Shown one piece after another: positions 47,125 through 56,700 of a stretch of DNA of 64,000 nucleotides. Under the pieces are notes generated by a model. The model was not told the origin of the DNA. It saw nothing but the letters and a program-made list of their open reading frames with translations, and did no database searches. The DNA comes from Stutzerimonas stutzeri (lineage in GTDB: Bacteria; Pseudomonadota; Gammaproteobacteria; Pseudomonadales; Pseudomonadaceae). A program made the position numbers and the translations under genes. Position 1 is the first letter of the stretch; every line of letters starts with the position of its first letter. The stretch spans positions 225,192-289,191 of the forward strand of contig NZ_JAMOII010000004.1 in the NCBI RefSeq assembly GCF_024448985.1, written 5' to 3'.

Positions 47125-48141
47125 ATGACCACCACGCACCCGCACACCAGCTGCTGTACCGCCAGCGACGAAACCTTTACGCCGGCCCGATGGCTGCCGG
47201 GCGGCCATCTGCAGACGCTATGGAACCCCTTCTGCCGTCGCGCCACCAAACTATCTCGCCAGCGCGAGCGCCTGTGGCTGGCCGATGGCGACTTCATCGA
47301 CCTCGACTGGCATGGCCCACACGATCCGACGGCGCCTCTGGTGCTGATCCTGCACGGCCTGACCGGCTCGTCCAACTCGCACTATGTGCTGGGCCTACAG
47401 CGGCAACTGGCCGAGCGGAACTGGGCCAGCGTCGCCGTCAACTGGCGCGGCTGTTCCGGCGAGCCGAACCTGCTGCCACGCGCCTATCACTCCGGCGCCA
47501 GCGACGACCTGACCGAAGTCATTGCCCATCTGCAGGCCACGCGGCCAATGGCGCCGCTCCATGCAGTCGGCTATTCATTGGGCGGCAACGTGCTGCTCAA
47601 GTATCTCGGCGAAACCGGAAGCACGACGCCGCTGCACAAAGCCGTGGCGGTTTCTGTGCCGTTCCGGCTGGACCAGTGCGCCGACCGCATCGGCACCGGC
47701 TTTTCGCGCGTGTACCAGGCGCATTTCATGCGTGAGATGGTGGCGTATGTGAAGGATAAACAGCGCCTCTTTACCAGCCTAGGCAACGCCGAACATCTAT
47801 CGACGCTCCAACGCCTCGGTTCGTTGCGAGGCATGCGCACCTTCTGGGATTTCGACGGCCGCTTCACCGCGCCGTTACACGGCTATAGCGATGCCAGCGA
47901 CTACTACCGGCGCGCTTCCAGTCGCTATTTCCTACCAGATATCCGCATCCCAACGCTGCTGATTCAGGCCGAGGACGACCCCTTCGTGTTCCGCCACAGC
48001 GTGCCCGACGCGGCCGAGCTCTCGACAACCACGACATTGGAACTACACCGCAGCGGCGGTCATGTCGGCTTCGTCGAAGGCTCGCCGATCAGGCCGCGCT
48101 ATTACCTGGAGCGGCGGATACCGGGATGGCTGGCCGGCTGA
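47125..48141 (+). CDS. YheT-family alpha/beta hydrolase
   Basis: 338-residue hydrolase of the YheT/ABHD1 type; substrate unknown. It has ARWLPGGHLQTLWN near the start (family signature), LILHGLTGSSNS (oxyanion), the nucleophile Ser in VGYSLGGNVLLKYLG, the acidic AEDDPFVF and the His in RSGGHVGFVEG. It lies 37 bp after rsmD and converges on bcsZ across 31 bp. It marks the left edge of the cellulose block. Confidence 0.92.
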   Translation: MTTTHPHTSCCTASDETFTPARWLPGGHLQTLWNPFCRRATKLSRQRERLWLADGDFIDLDWHGPHDPTAPLVLILHGLTGSSNSHYVLGLQRQLAERNWASVAVNWRGCSGEPNLLPRAYHSGASDDLTEVIAHLQATRPMAPLHAVGYSLGGNVLLKYLGETGSTTPLHKAVAVSVPFRLDQCADRIGTGFSRVYQAHFMREMVAYVKDKQRLFTSLGNAEHLSTLQRLGSLRGMRTFWDFDGRFTAPLHGYSDASDYYRRASSRYFLPDIRIPTLLIQAEDDPFVFRHSVPDAAELSTTTTLELHRSGGHVGFVEGSPIRPRYYLERRIPGWLAG

Positions 48142-48172
48142 TGATCAGCCTGGCAGCTAAGCACCCCGCCCG

Positions 48173-49204
48173 TTAGGGGCCAGCACAGCCACCGCTGGCC
48201 AGTTGCGCAAGCAGATACAAGGACGCCGAATAGTAGTCTTCCGTGCCTACCGGAGATGCAGGTCCGGGCGCGCCTGTCAGATAAGCATGAATGGCCGCCA
48301 CGCCCGTGGATACCGGATACGGCGCGACCGACCCATCGTCGAGGTTTATCCATGCCGGTGGCCGCTGTTTGCCTTCGCTGCGCCAGAAGCGGTCGAACGG
48401 CTTGAGCAGGTCGGGTACCTTCGCATCCGCGCCGCCCCAGCGGTAGTACAGCGGGATTCGCACCGCATCGAAGCCGAAGCGCGCAGGCCAGCCGTTGGCC
48501 GGATAAGGCCGGCCCCGATCTGGCAACAGCATCCAATCCGGCGGCAGGTCGTATTTCCCGAACCGAGCCAACTTGAGCAACCGCGGTGCATCGTTGAGCA
48601 GGTCTTTCCAAGGTCCCCGATGGTCGATGCGGTCGAATTCGACGAACGCTGGTATGACCAGATAGGAGAGGTTGATGATCGTTCCAGCGGGTTGGTCGAA
48701 CCCCTCGATTCCAGCCAGAAGCGTGGTGTAGCCTTGAATACGCCTGACCAATCGCTGGGCAACCGCCTCACGAATTTCAGCCGACCTCAGCAGTAGCTCG
48801 GCATCCCCCCAGCGCTGGCCCGCGCGTAGCAACGCCCAGGCAATCAGCAAATCGCCATCGCTGGCGTCGTTGAGATCCGCGATGGGCGGCGTTCCGTTCG
48901 GATCGTAGCGCCACGCAAAAAGCGCAACATCCTGGCGACGAAGCGTCGAATCGGTCCAGCGCCAGAGGCTGTCGAAGGCTGCCCGGTCATCTGCGGCAAC
49001 GGCAAACAGCATGCCCCAGCCTTGTCCTTCGGAGTGGCTGATATTGCCGTTACCGGTATCTTCGATGCGCCCGTCGGGAGCCATGAAGCGTTGGCGGTAC
49101 TGGTTCCAATCTGCCGGGCAGAGCTTTTCTGGCGCGCCATAAGCCAGGGAGCAACACAGACTGACGCCGAGCAACAGCCCTCTAACCAAGCGGCTAGGCG
49201 CCAT
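48173..49204 (-). CDS. bcsZ: BcsZ, periplasmic cellulase (GH8)
   Basis: Endo-beta-1,4-glucanase that trims cellulose during export. It has 343 residues, a signal peptide (about 1-23, ending AYG) and a GH8 domain. The probable acid/base residue is E59 in SEGQGWGM and the second acidic residue is D116 in LNDASDGD. It is the last gene of the bcs operon; its start overlaps the end of bcsD by 11 bases. Confidence 0.95.
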   Translation of the reverse strand: MAPSRLVRGLLLGVSLCCSLAYGAPEKLCPADWNQYRQRFMAPDGRIEDTGNGNISHSEGQGWGMLFAVAADDRAAFDSLWRWTDSTLRRQDVALFAWRYDPNGTPPIADLNDASDGDLLIAWALLRAGQRWGDAELLLRSAEIREAVAQRLVRRIQGYTTLLAGIEGFDQPAGTIINLSYLVIPAFVEFDRIDHRGPWKDLLNDAPRLLKLARFGKYDLPPDWMLLPDRGRPYPANGWPARFGFDAVRIPLYYRWGGADAKVPDLLKPFDRFWRSEGKQRPPAWINLDDGSVAPYPVSTGVAAIHAYLTGAPGPASPVGTEDYYSASLYLLAQLASGGCAGP

Positions 49205-49664
49205 GGCAGCGGAACACCAATGCCATATCGACCTGTTCCGTACAGCTAACCTTCAACGGCGCACCTTCACCGAGCACCACCAGCCAGGCCTCATACAGGC
49301 CTTCCAGCAACGCCGCCATCGCTGCTTGCCATTGAGCGGAGTCGTCGCCCGCACCGGGATAGGCGCCGTGGGTCAGCGTCAGGCTTCGGTTATCGGTAGT
49401 CAGGGTCACCCAGCCCCAGTCCATGCCGAGCCACTGGTTGTTGATGGCCTCTTCGAGCGCTTCGAGCGTGCTCGCGCTCGGCGGTCCAAGTTCGTTGGCC
49501 ATACGGCGGCCCACATGGCGCATGAACGCACAACCATCGTGCTCGCCCGCCGAATCGAACATTTCTCCCACCAGTGCCTGCAGCATCGGAAGGCCCTGGG
49601 CACTGCCGCGCTGCTTGGCCAGGTACGCCAGGCTGCGCGTTTCGATTGAGTTAGCCGAGGTCAA
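49194..49664 (-). CDS. bcsD: BcsD, cellulose crystallisation/export subunit
   Basis: Periplasmic or cytoplasmic ring protein (AcsD in Komagataeibacter) that organises nascent cellulose chains into ordered fibrils. It has 156 residues without a signal peptide; the features NQWLGMDWGWVTLTTDN and AMAALLEGLYEAWLVVLG fit the family. Its presence defines a type I bcs operon. It overlaps bcsC by four bases and bcsZ by 11. Confidence 0.88.
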   Translation of the reverse strand: MTSANSIETRSLAYLAKQRGSAQGLPMLQALVGEMFDSAGEHDGCAFMRHVGRRMANELGPPSASTLEALEEAINNQWLGMDWGWVTLTTDNRSLTLTHGAYPGAGDDSAQWQAAMAALLEGLYEAWLVVLGEGAPLKVSCTEQVDMALVFRCHGA

Positions 49665-52600
49665 GGCAGTTTCTCCAGGTTGTGTTTGATGTAGATCGAG
49701 CCGGTGGTCTCTTTGTACTCACCGAAACTGTCATAGCCCAGGGCGCCGCCAACCTTGGTCTGATCGCCGAGTTTGTATTCGAGCTTGCCGCGCAGGTTGA
49801 CCGCCATGCCGCTTTCGCTCTGCGCACTGTAGCGGCTCTGTATCGACGTACTCTTATCGGTAACGTATTCATTAAGTACTGACTGAGCCGACTGCAATCC
49901 CTCCAGCGCATCCTGCATTTCTGAGTCGTTCGGAAAATAATCGGCGCTGTCCTGGGTATAAGACTGATAACCCAGCGCGCCGCCGACCTGCATATCCCAG
50001 CGCTTGCCGAACGACTGTGTCCACTGCACCGGCAGCGAAACGCCCACGTAGTTTTCCGGGCTGAAGTAGCCCCCATGGCCCGAGGTGTAGTAGCTGAGGT
50101 TCTTGTCGAAGCTCATCCAGTCGAGGCCGATCCCCACCTGCAGCTGGCGGTCCTGCTCCTGAATCGGCCTCACATAGATACCGCTGTTGAAACCCAGACC
50201 CGTGTTGCCCTCGACATTTTTCCCGACATAACGATCAGCCTTACCGCCAACGTAAAAGCCGGAGCTACCATTATCGTAGCTGTACTGCACGCCGGCGCCG
50301 GTGCGCGTTACGGCCCCCCACTCCTTGCCGGTCAGCGGGTCTTTCGAACCCGCGTAGGACAGCAGGCTGTCGGTGACGGCCCGGCGATGTACGTCGATGT
50401 CCAACCGGCCATTCTGGCCCAGCTTCGGCGATACCTTGATCCCGCCGACGATATTGGTCTGGCTGAAGCCCAGCGGCGTGGTGCCGATGTCCGCACTAAT
50501 CAGATCGCCCTTGTAGGCCAGATTGAGGGCGACGCCGGCCTCGTTCTGCGAGCCGGGCTTGTAGCTGTCGAGCAGCTTGCCTGGGGTATTAGAGATGAGG
50601 TTGTCGCTTACCTTCGCTGCGTCCTCAGCTGACAACCCTTCATCGATCAGCCCTTGTTCAATACCCGCCGCGATCAATTTACGACTGCTCTGAAGGAGGC
50701 TGACACGCTCTAAGGCGTTAGGTGAGCGCTGCTCTTCAACTGCAATCCTCTGTAGCTCGCTTTGGTAATGGGTTTCCACGCCTAAGCGAAACCCATCGGC
50801 CAAGACGTTGACGGCGCCCGCCGGTATAGCGTGACTGCCGAAGCGAGTCGCCGCCGAATCGCTGGCCGTGCCCGCGCTAAGGCTCACCGGAGTCGCCGTC
50901 ACTTCCAGCCGCCCCGATTCCAGCGGCACGGTGGACAGCGTCATCGGAGCCGAAAATTCGGTGAGTTTGCTCAGACCGGCCTCGCCATCGCGGGCGCGCA
51001 GCTGGCCACCGACGGACACGAACGACGCGGTCTGCTCGCTCACTTGTGCAAGGGCGTTGCCGATATCGCGTAGCAGCGGGTCGCCCACCGGCGCTGGCTG
51101 CGCGGCACTGGCGAACGGCTGGCGCTGCAGGTAAGCGGGCGGTGCGCTGTCGGCTGCCGCCACCGAATAGGCTGAAGAATCGCTGGCCTTGCGGAAGGGG
51201 TTGATCTGGACGAATGGCCGTGCGCCGTGAGCCAGTAGCAACGAGCCCTGCCCCGCCAGCCGCTGTTGTTGCTGCCGCTGAGCGTTTTCCAGCAGGATGC
51301 GCGCCTGCTGGTGCTGCCCCTTGGCCTGGGCAACGCGGGCACGCAGGAACAGCCGGCGCGGTTCGTCCATGCCGGTGGCGGACGCCAGCAACGCATGGGC
51401 GCGGTCGGGCTGCTTGTTGCCAAGCGCCGCGTTGACGCCGCCTTCGATGGCCTCCGCGTGGTTCGGCTGGCGCTGCAGAACGTGGTCGTACACACTCGCC
51501 GCCGCTGGGTACATCTTGCCGTCGTTGTACAACCGCCCCATGGCCAGCAGCAGCTCGTCGTTAGCCGGCGAGACATTTATGCGCGCCATCAAGGTGTCGT
51601 AGGCGCCGGCGAAGTCGCCTTGCAGCCGTTGATTATCGGCCTGGGTAATGGCCAGCCCGTCGCGTAGCCGGTCGATGCCGACCTGGTCTTGCGCACTGAG
51701 CTCACCGCGCTGGGCGAGCCTTCTCATCAGCACATCGGCCTCGGCGCTCTGCCCGGTCTTGCCCAGCACGGCGAGATGGCCCAGGTATCCCTGCACCGGC
51801 CCGTCAACGGTATCGGACAGATCGTCACGCACCAGACTCAAGGCCAGCCCCGGCTCGCCGAGATCGGCAAGTGCCTCGGCAATCCGTCCTCGGGCCGCCA
51901 GATCACTTGGCGCATTGTCGTAAAGCTCACGCAGCGCCTGGCGAGCGACGACCGGGTTGCCGGTGCTCGCCTGCTGGCGTGCGGTGGCGATGCGCTCGTT
52001 GATCGCCACGCGTTGCTGCAGCTCGCGCAGTTCCAGGGTCTGCTGCGCGGGCGGAACCTTGGCGAGCAATTCGGACGCCTCGTCCCAACGCGATTGCTCG
52101 CTCGCCAGCAGCGCCGCTGCGTGGCGCGATTCGGCGTCGGGTCGCTGGCCCAGTGGCGCCATCATCCGCTCGGCCTGTTCGGCTTCGCCCTGCGCGTTCA
52201 GCAAACGCGCATAGGCCAGCCGAACCCAGGGGTCGGCGGGCGCCATCGCCAGCGCCTCGGCGTAGAGTTGAGCCGCGCCGTCGATATCGCCGTTTTTTGC
52301 CAGCGCTTCGCCGCGTTCGCGCAGCGCCTGGGCCTCCAGCCGCTCAACCGAAACCAGACTCTGCTTGGCCAGCTCTGGCGTGCTGCGCAGCAGTTGCGCG
52401 GCGCCCTGGATGTTCCGCTGGCCTAGCAGGCTGTTGTACAAGCCGAGCTGGCTCGCGGAGTCGTTCGGCGAAGCCTGCAGAATTTGCCGATAGACCGCCT
52501 CGGCCTCGGCCGGCCGTTCATCGCGCAAGAGCAACTCGCCCAAAAGCAGATTCGCCGTCCTGCGCTGATCCGCAGTGCCTGGGTTCAGCTGTTTGACCTG

Positions 52601-53704
52601 TTTTTCGGCTGCCGCGATGTCGCCTGTATCGCGTGCTTTGCGTGCATCGGCCAGCCGACTGTAGAAATTCGCATCACGCAGGGCAGCGCCCCATTGTTGC
52701 TTTTTCTTGGGCGCCAGCTCGATAGCCTTGTTCAAGCTCGCGGCGGCTTGAGCGTACTGCTGATTGCGCAGCTGCACGACGCCTAACCCGCCCCACGCGT
52801 CGGCGTCCTTGGGGTTCTTGCTGATCGCCGCCCTGAAGTTCGCCAGCGCGGTGCCGGTCTCACCCTTGCGCAACGCAGTGAAGCCCGCGCCCCGCTCCTG
52901 ACCCTGCTTGGCCGTCTGGACCTGGGCCATGGCCGCTTCGTACTGCTGGCCAATTTCCTGATCTTGTGGGTTGGCCGCCATGTACTGATCGTAGCGTGCG
53001 CGGTCCGCTTCGGTCGGCGAAAGCCAGAGCAGCGCCTGACGCCAGGCGCCGCTCGCCGCCGCAGAGGACGGCGCAAGCTCGGCGAGCCGCTCAATGCCTT
53101 GACGGCGAGTCTCCTCACGATAGGTCAGCGCCCGAGCGTAGGCGAGCTGCACGCCGGCATCGGTGGGCTGATCCTCGGCCAAGCGCTTCAGGCCTTCCAC
53201 ACCTTCCTTCCAGGATGCCGCATCGCCGGCGAGGGTCTGGTAGTACTCCGAAGCAAGATCCGGCGACGGCATGCTGTCGTTCAGCAATGCGCGGTATCCC
53301 TTGATCGCTTCCTGCGTACGGCCACGGCTTGCCAATTGGCGCACCGCAGCGAGTGCCCGGTCGTCTATCTGTGCGCGGCGGTCGGCACTTTTCAGACTGG
53401 CCAGATAATGGCTATCGGGATTGGCCGCTCGGAGTCGCTGGATCCATTGTTCCCGCGCCTGTTTGTCTTGCGCGTAGAGCGCCATGCGATAAAGCGCTTC
53501 TTCGGCGTTCGGGCGCACCAGCAGCGCGCGATCTAGCACCTGACGCGCCATTTCCAGTCGATTGCGTTCGTGCCAGAGATCGGCCTGCTGCATCAGCACA
53601 GAAAAGCCATCGCTCGGCGCCGGCGCGGTCTGGGTCCAGCCCAGCGCCGGGAGCAAGCTGCAGAAGATGGCAAGGGACAGCGGACGTGGCCGGAATCGAC
53701 TCAT
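49661..53704 (-). CDS. bcsC: BcsC, cellulose export TPR/outer-membrane protein
   Basis: Outer-membrane exporter of 1,347 residues: a signal peptide about 1-24, then a long series of TPR helices (about 30-800, e.g. AEEALYRMALYAQDKQ and AWGGLGVVQLRNQQYAQA), a low-complexity linker, and a beta-barrel BCSC C-domain from about 960 that ends in KHNLEKLP. The frame is open about 90 codons upstream, but the ATG at 53704 overlaps the bcsA-bcsB stop (ATGA) and begins the signal peptide. Confidence 0.95.
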   Translation of the reverse strand: MSRFRPRPLSLAIFCSLLPALGWTQTAPAPSDGFSVLMQQADLWHERNRLEMARQVLDRALLVRPNAEEALYRMALYAQDKQAREQWIQRLRAANPDSHYLASLKSADRRAQIDDRALAAVRQLASRGRTQEAIKGYRALLNDSMPSPDLASEYYQTLAGDAASWKEGVEGLKRLAEDQPTDAGVQLAYARALTYREETRRQGIERLAELAPSSAAASGAWRQALLWLSPTEADRARYDQYMAANPQDQEIGQQYEAAMAQVQTAKQGQERGAGFTALRKGETGTALANFRAAISKNPKDADAWGGLGVVQLRNQQYAQAAASLNKAIELAPKKKQQWGAALRDANFYSRLADARKARDTGDIAAAEKQVKQLNPGTADQRRTANLLLGELLLRDERPAEAEAVYRQILQASPNDSASQLGLYNSLLGQRNIQGAAQLLRSTPELAKQSLVSVERLEAQALRERGEALAKNGDIDGAAQLYAEALAMAPADPWVRLAYARLLNAQGEAEQAERMMAPLGQRPDAESRHAAALLASEQSRWDEASELLAKVPPAQQTLELRELQQRVAINERIATARQQASTGNPVVARQALRELYDNAPSDLAARGRIAEALADLGEPGLALSLVRDDLSDTVDGPVQGYLGHLAVLGKTGQSAEADVLMRRLAQRGELSAQDQVGIDRLRDGLAITQADNQRLQGDFAGAYDTLMARINVSPANDELLLAMGRLYNDGKMYPAAASVYDHVLQRQPNHAEAIEGGVNAALGNKQPDRAHALLASATGMDEPRRLFLRARVAQAKGQHQQARILLENAQRQQQQRLAGQGSLLLAHGARPFVQINPFRKASDSSAYSVAAADSAPPAYLQRQPFASAAQPAPVGDPLLRDIGNALAQVSEQTASFVSVGGQLRARDGEAGLSKLTEFSAPMTLSTVPLESGRLEVTATPVSLSAGTASDSAATRFGSHAIPAGAVNVLADGFRLGVETHYQSELQRIAVEEQRSPNALERVSLLQSSRKLIAAGIEQGLIDEGLSAEDAAKVSDNLISNTPGKLLDSYKPGSQNEAGVALNLAYKGDLISADIGTTPLGFSQTNIVGGIKVSPKLGQNGRLDIDVHRRAVTDSLLSYAGSKDPLTGKEWGAVTRTGAGVQYSYDNGSSGFYVGGKADRYVGKNVEGNTGLGFNSGIYVRPIQEQDRQLQVGIGLDWMSFDKNLSYYTSGHGGYFSPENYVGVSLPVQWTQSFGKRWDMQVGGALGYQSYTQDSADYFPNDSEMQDALEGLQSAQSVLNEYVTDKSTSIQSRYSAQSESGMAVNLRGKLEYKLGDQTKVGGALGYDSFGEYKETTGSIYIKHNLEKLP

Positions 53705-56700
53705 CGTGATTGCTCCCGGCGGGCCGCACGGGCGCGCAGCAAAGGATAGAGACATGCAGCAGCCACAGCAGCGGCGATCAGTAGCATGAACATCAACAGA
53801 AACGGACGTTCGCTGAACAGCCAGCGCGCGTATTTGTTCAGGGGAAGCGTGCCGTAGGTGAGCTGCTGGCCGACCCGGTAGCTCATCACCCGATTGTTGC
53901 TTTCGAACACGGCGAGATCGCCCCGGATATCCGTGTTCAGCTGGGCATTTTCGAGCCGCTGCACCGCTTCCGGCAGCCACTCCTGACGGCTCGCCAGCAG
54001 CATGACCATGATCCGCGTGTCATCTACCGGCGATGCGGTGCTGAGCAGCCCTTGAAAACTCTGATAACCGGAGAGCGTCCGATCGGCGGCATCGGTTTCC
54101 CGGCCCCAATCGCCCTTGGCCAGGGTGATCGCGCGTTCCAGCGGGTCCTGCGCCCGCACCCGCAAATGCGCGTCTTCGCGACGAAACGACGACTTCGCCA
54201 GCAGCGGGTCGATTTCGAGCCGCGCGCCGATCTGGCCGACCACCAGCAGATCCTTACCCTCCATCGCGTCGCTCAGCTGGCTGCCGAGCTGCACGCGCAT
54301 GCCTCGCGCCGGATAGCCGCTGGCATTGCCAAAGCGGCCGGCCAGCTCCAACAGCGCTTGCAACTCGGAAGCCGCAGGCGATTTCGGCAAGATCGCCAGG
54401 GTCTCGGACAGGTCGGCCATGCGCGTGAACGGAAAACCCGCGCCCACGAAGAAGGAGAGGTTGGGCAGCTGCGCGAAATGGTAGGTCTTGGAAAGATCGA
54501 TCATCGAGTCGCCCTCGATGGCCGAATAGGCGGCGTCCGGCAGGCTGATACCGCACTCCGAGGTGTCGCCGTAATCAAGATTGAAATAGAAATCGAGCCG
54601 GTTCTGCCCATAGATCAGATAGGCGGGAATCGGCACTACGATTTCCTCGAGTCGCGAGGGATAGCCAAGCCGCTGTTTGGCCTTTTCCAACAGCCCGGGT
54701 TTGAGCACCGGCAGCGAGGTCAGGTAGTTGTCGTTCAGGGCGATGTCGAGGCGCGACTTCGAGGCATCGAACCACTCGCCCTCGGGGAAGCGGTAATGCA
54801 GGCGCAACGGGATATTGCCGTTGCGCCAAACAAAGGTGTCGGGCGCCGCGCGGAAGTCGATGGTCATCTGCCCAGGCATCAGGCTGGTGCTGGTCAGCGC
54901 GCCCTCCTCGGTCAGTTGCGCCAGCGGTACCGGCTCGTCCGTGCGCAACCAAGCGGGCGCATCGAACGGCACTCTCGGCGCAACCGGACGCGCCTGCACC
55001 CGTGCGTGATCGCCCTTCAGCCCGTGGCTCTGCAACGTCAGCACGTCGACGGCGGCTTTCAGTTCGTTGGCGTCGCGTCCCAACACCAAAAGCAGCTTGG
55101 AGAGAGGCTGGCTGGGATTGTCGATCACCGCCAGCGTCGGGCCTTCGATCACCGGCAGTTCGAGCCCGTCGGGTAGCGAGTCGGCCGTTGCGATCAGGAT
55201 GGCGTTGGTGGGCGGCAACTCACCGTAATAGACGGGAAAACGCGCGCTGCGGTAGCCAGCTTGCGCACCGAAATACGAAGCGACCGCCGCGGCGCTTTCG
55301 GCCATGGAGGCACTCGGCTCGGCGCCGAAAATGAACGGCAGCGTGACGATGCCCTGGCTAGCAGGGTCGAAGAACGGCTGCGGCAACGTGGCCAGGTCGT
55401 TGACCATCGGCAGAGGTTGCGTGGCCAGCTCGATCGCCGAGCTACGGCTGAGCGTCGCCCAAAGCGCCGGGTTGAACGGGTTCTCGCACTGATCCGAATA
55501 ATGGGCGCGCAGGCGAAAAATCAAACGGTTGTAGGGCAGCATCATCATCGGATCGAGCGGCACTTCGAGGCTCTGACCGGACGCGGTATCCGGCGTGAGC
55601 GCAACGCGCTGGATCAATTCGCCGTTGAGCAGGACTTCCAAATCACTGGTTTCCGGCAGCAGCTGGTCCGAGTGGCTCATGGTGAGCTTCAAGCGCGCGG
55701 CGGTGACCAGATCCTGCTGGCTGACGGAAAACGGAACGTTCAACTCACCGCGCATCCCGCGAATGGAGGGGTCGCTGGCAAAGCCCAGTTTGCCGAACGT
55801 CAGCGTTTCTACCCGCGTCGGTACGCTGAACAGCGATGGCACAGGCTCTTCGACAGCTTCGACCTGCGGCGCGGGAAGATCGGGCAACGGCGCGACTTGC
55901 GCGCGGGTGGTGTTCGGCAGTGCCACCGCTGCCGCCATGCACGCGCCGACCAGCACCATGGCGATATTCACTGCGGGCCGCTCGGGGGTTTTGCTCGAAG
56001 CATATTTCTTGCGGCGTCGGAGCAAGGGCGAAAGCGCGGTTCGCACCACCAGAACCAGCGAGCGCAGCGGTTTATCTCTCGACGGCGAAGCGAGCGGTAG
56101 CCATGCGTCCGCACGGCCCATAATGATACGAACCAGTTCGCGGCGCTGAGCGATTCCAGGCGCCTGGAAGTTGAGGCGCAGGACACCGGGCTCCGCTCCG
56201 GAGACCTTCACCTCGAAGATTTGCGACCGCTCGCCATAGGTGATTTCGGCATATTCGACCACCTCGGTGAGCATCGCGTCGGTCGGCAATGTCAGGCGCA
56301 TGCCGCCCATTGATATATCTTGGGTCGTGGTCTGCAGCGTGCGGCCATTGTCCAGATGCAGCACGACCGGCAAGCGGATGTCGATCCGAATCGTTTCCCG
56401 GACCTGCCGCTTTTCGTGAGCGACCGCTATGGCCGCGCACAACAACACCAGACTGAACAGCGCCCAGGCGATGTTCAGCGCCAGGACGTAGGGGTTCGGC
56501 GCAATGGTGGCGAGCCAGAAGTAGCGTACGCAGCCGAGCACGATCCCGAGCAGCAACACGGCGGCCACGATGATATGAGGCCGCACGATGCGTGCATCGA
56601 AGTAATCCTTGTCCAGCAGATCGCCTTTATCCGTCACGTTGAATTTGCCGCGCTTCGGACTGAATAGCGTGACGAAGGTCGGCAAGGCGATATGGAAGCA

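Noticed and set aside
53705-53980. Upstream extension of the bcsC frame
   Set aside because: It overlaps the bcsB end; the ATGA overlap and signal peptide place the start at 53704.
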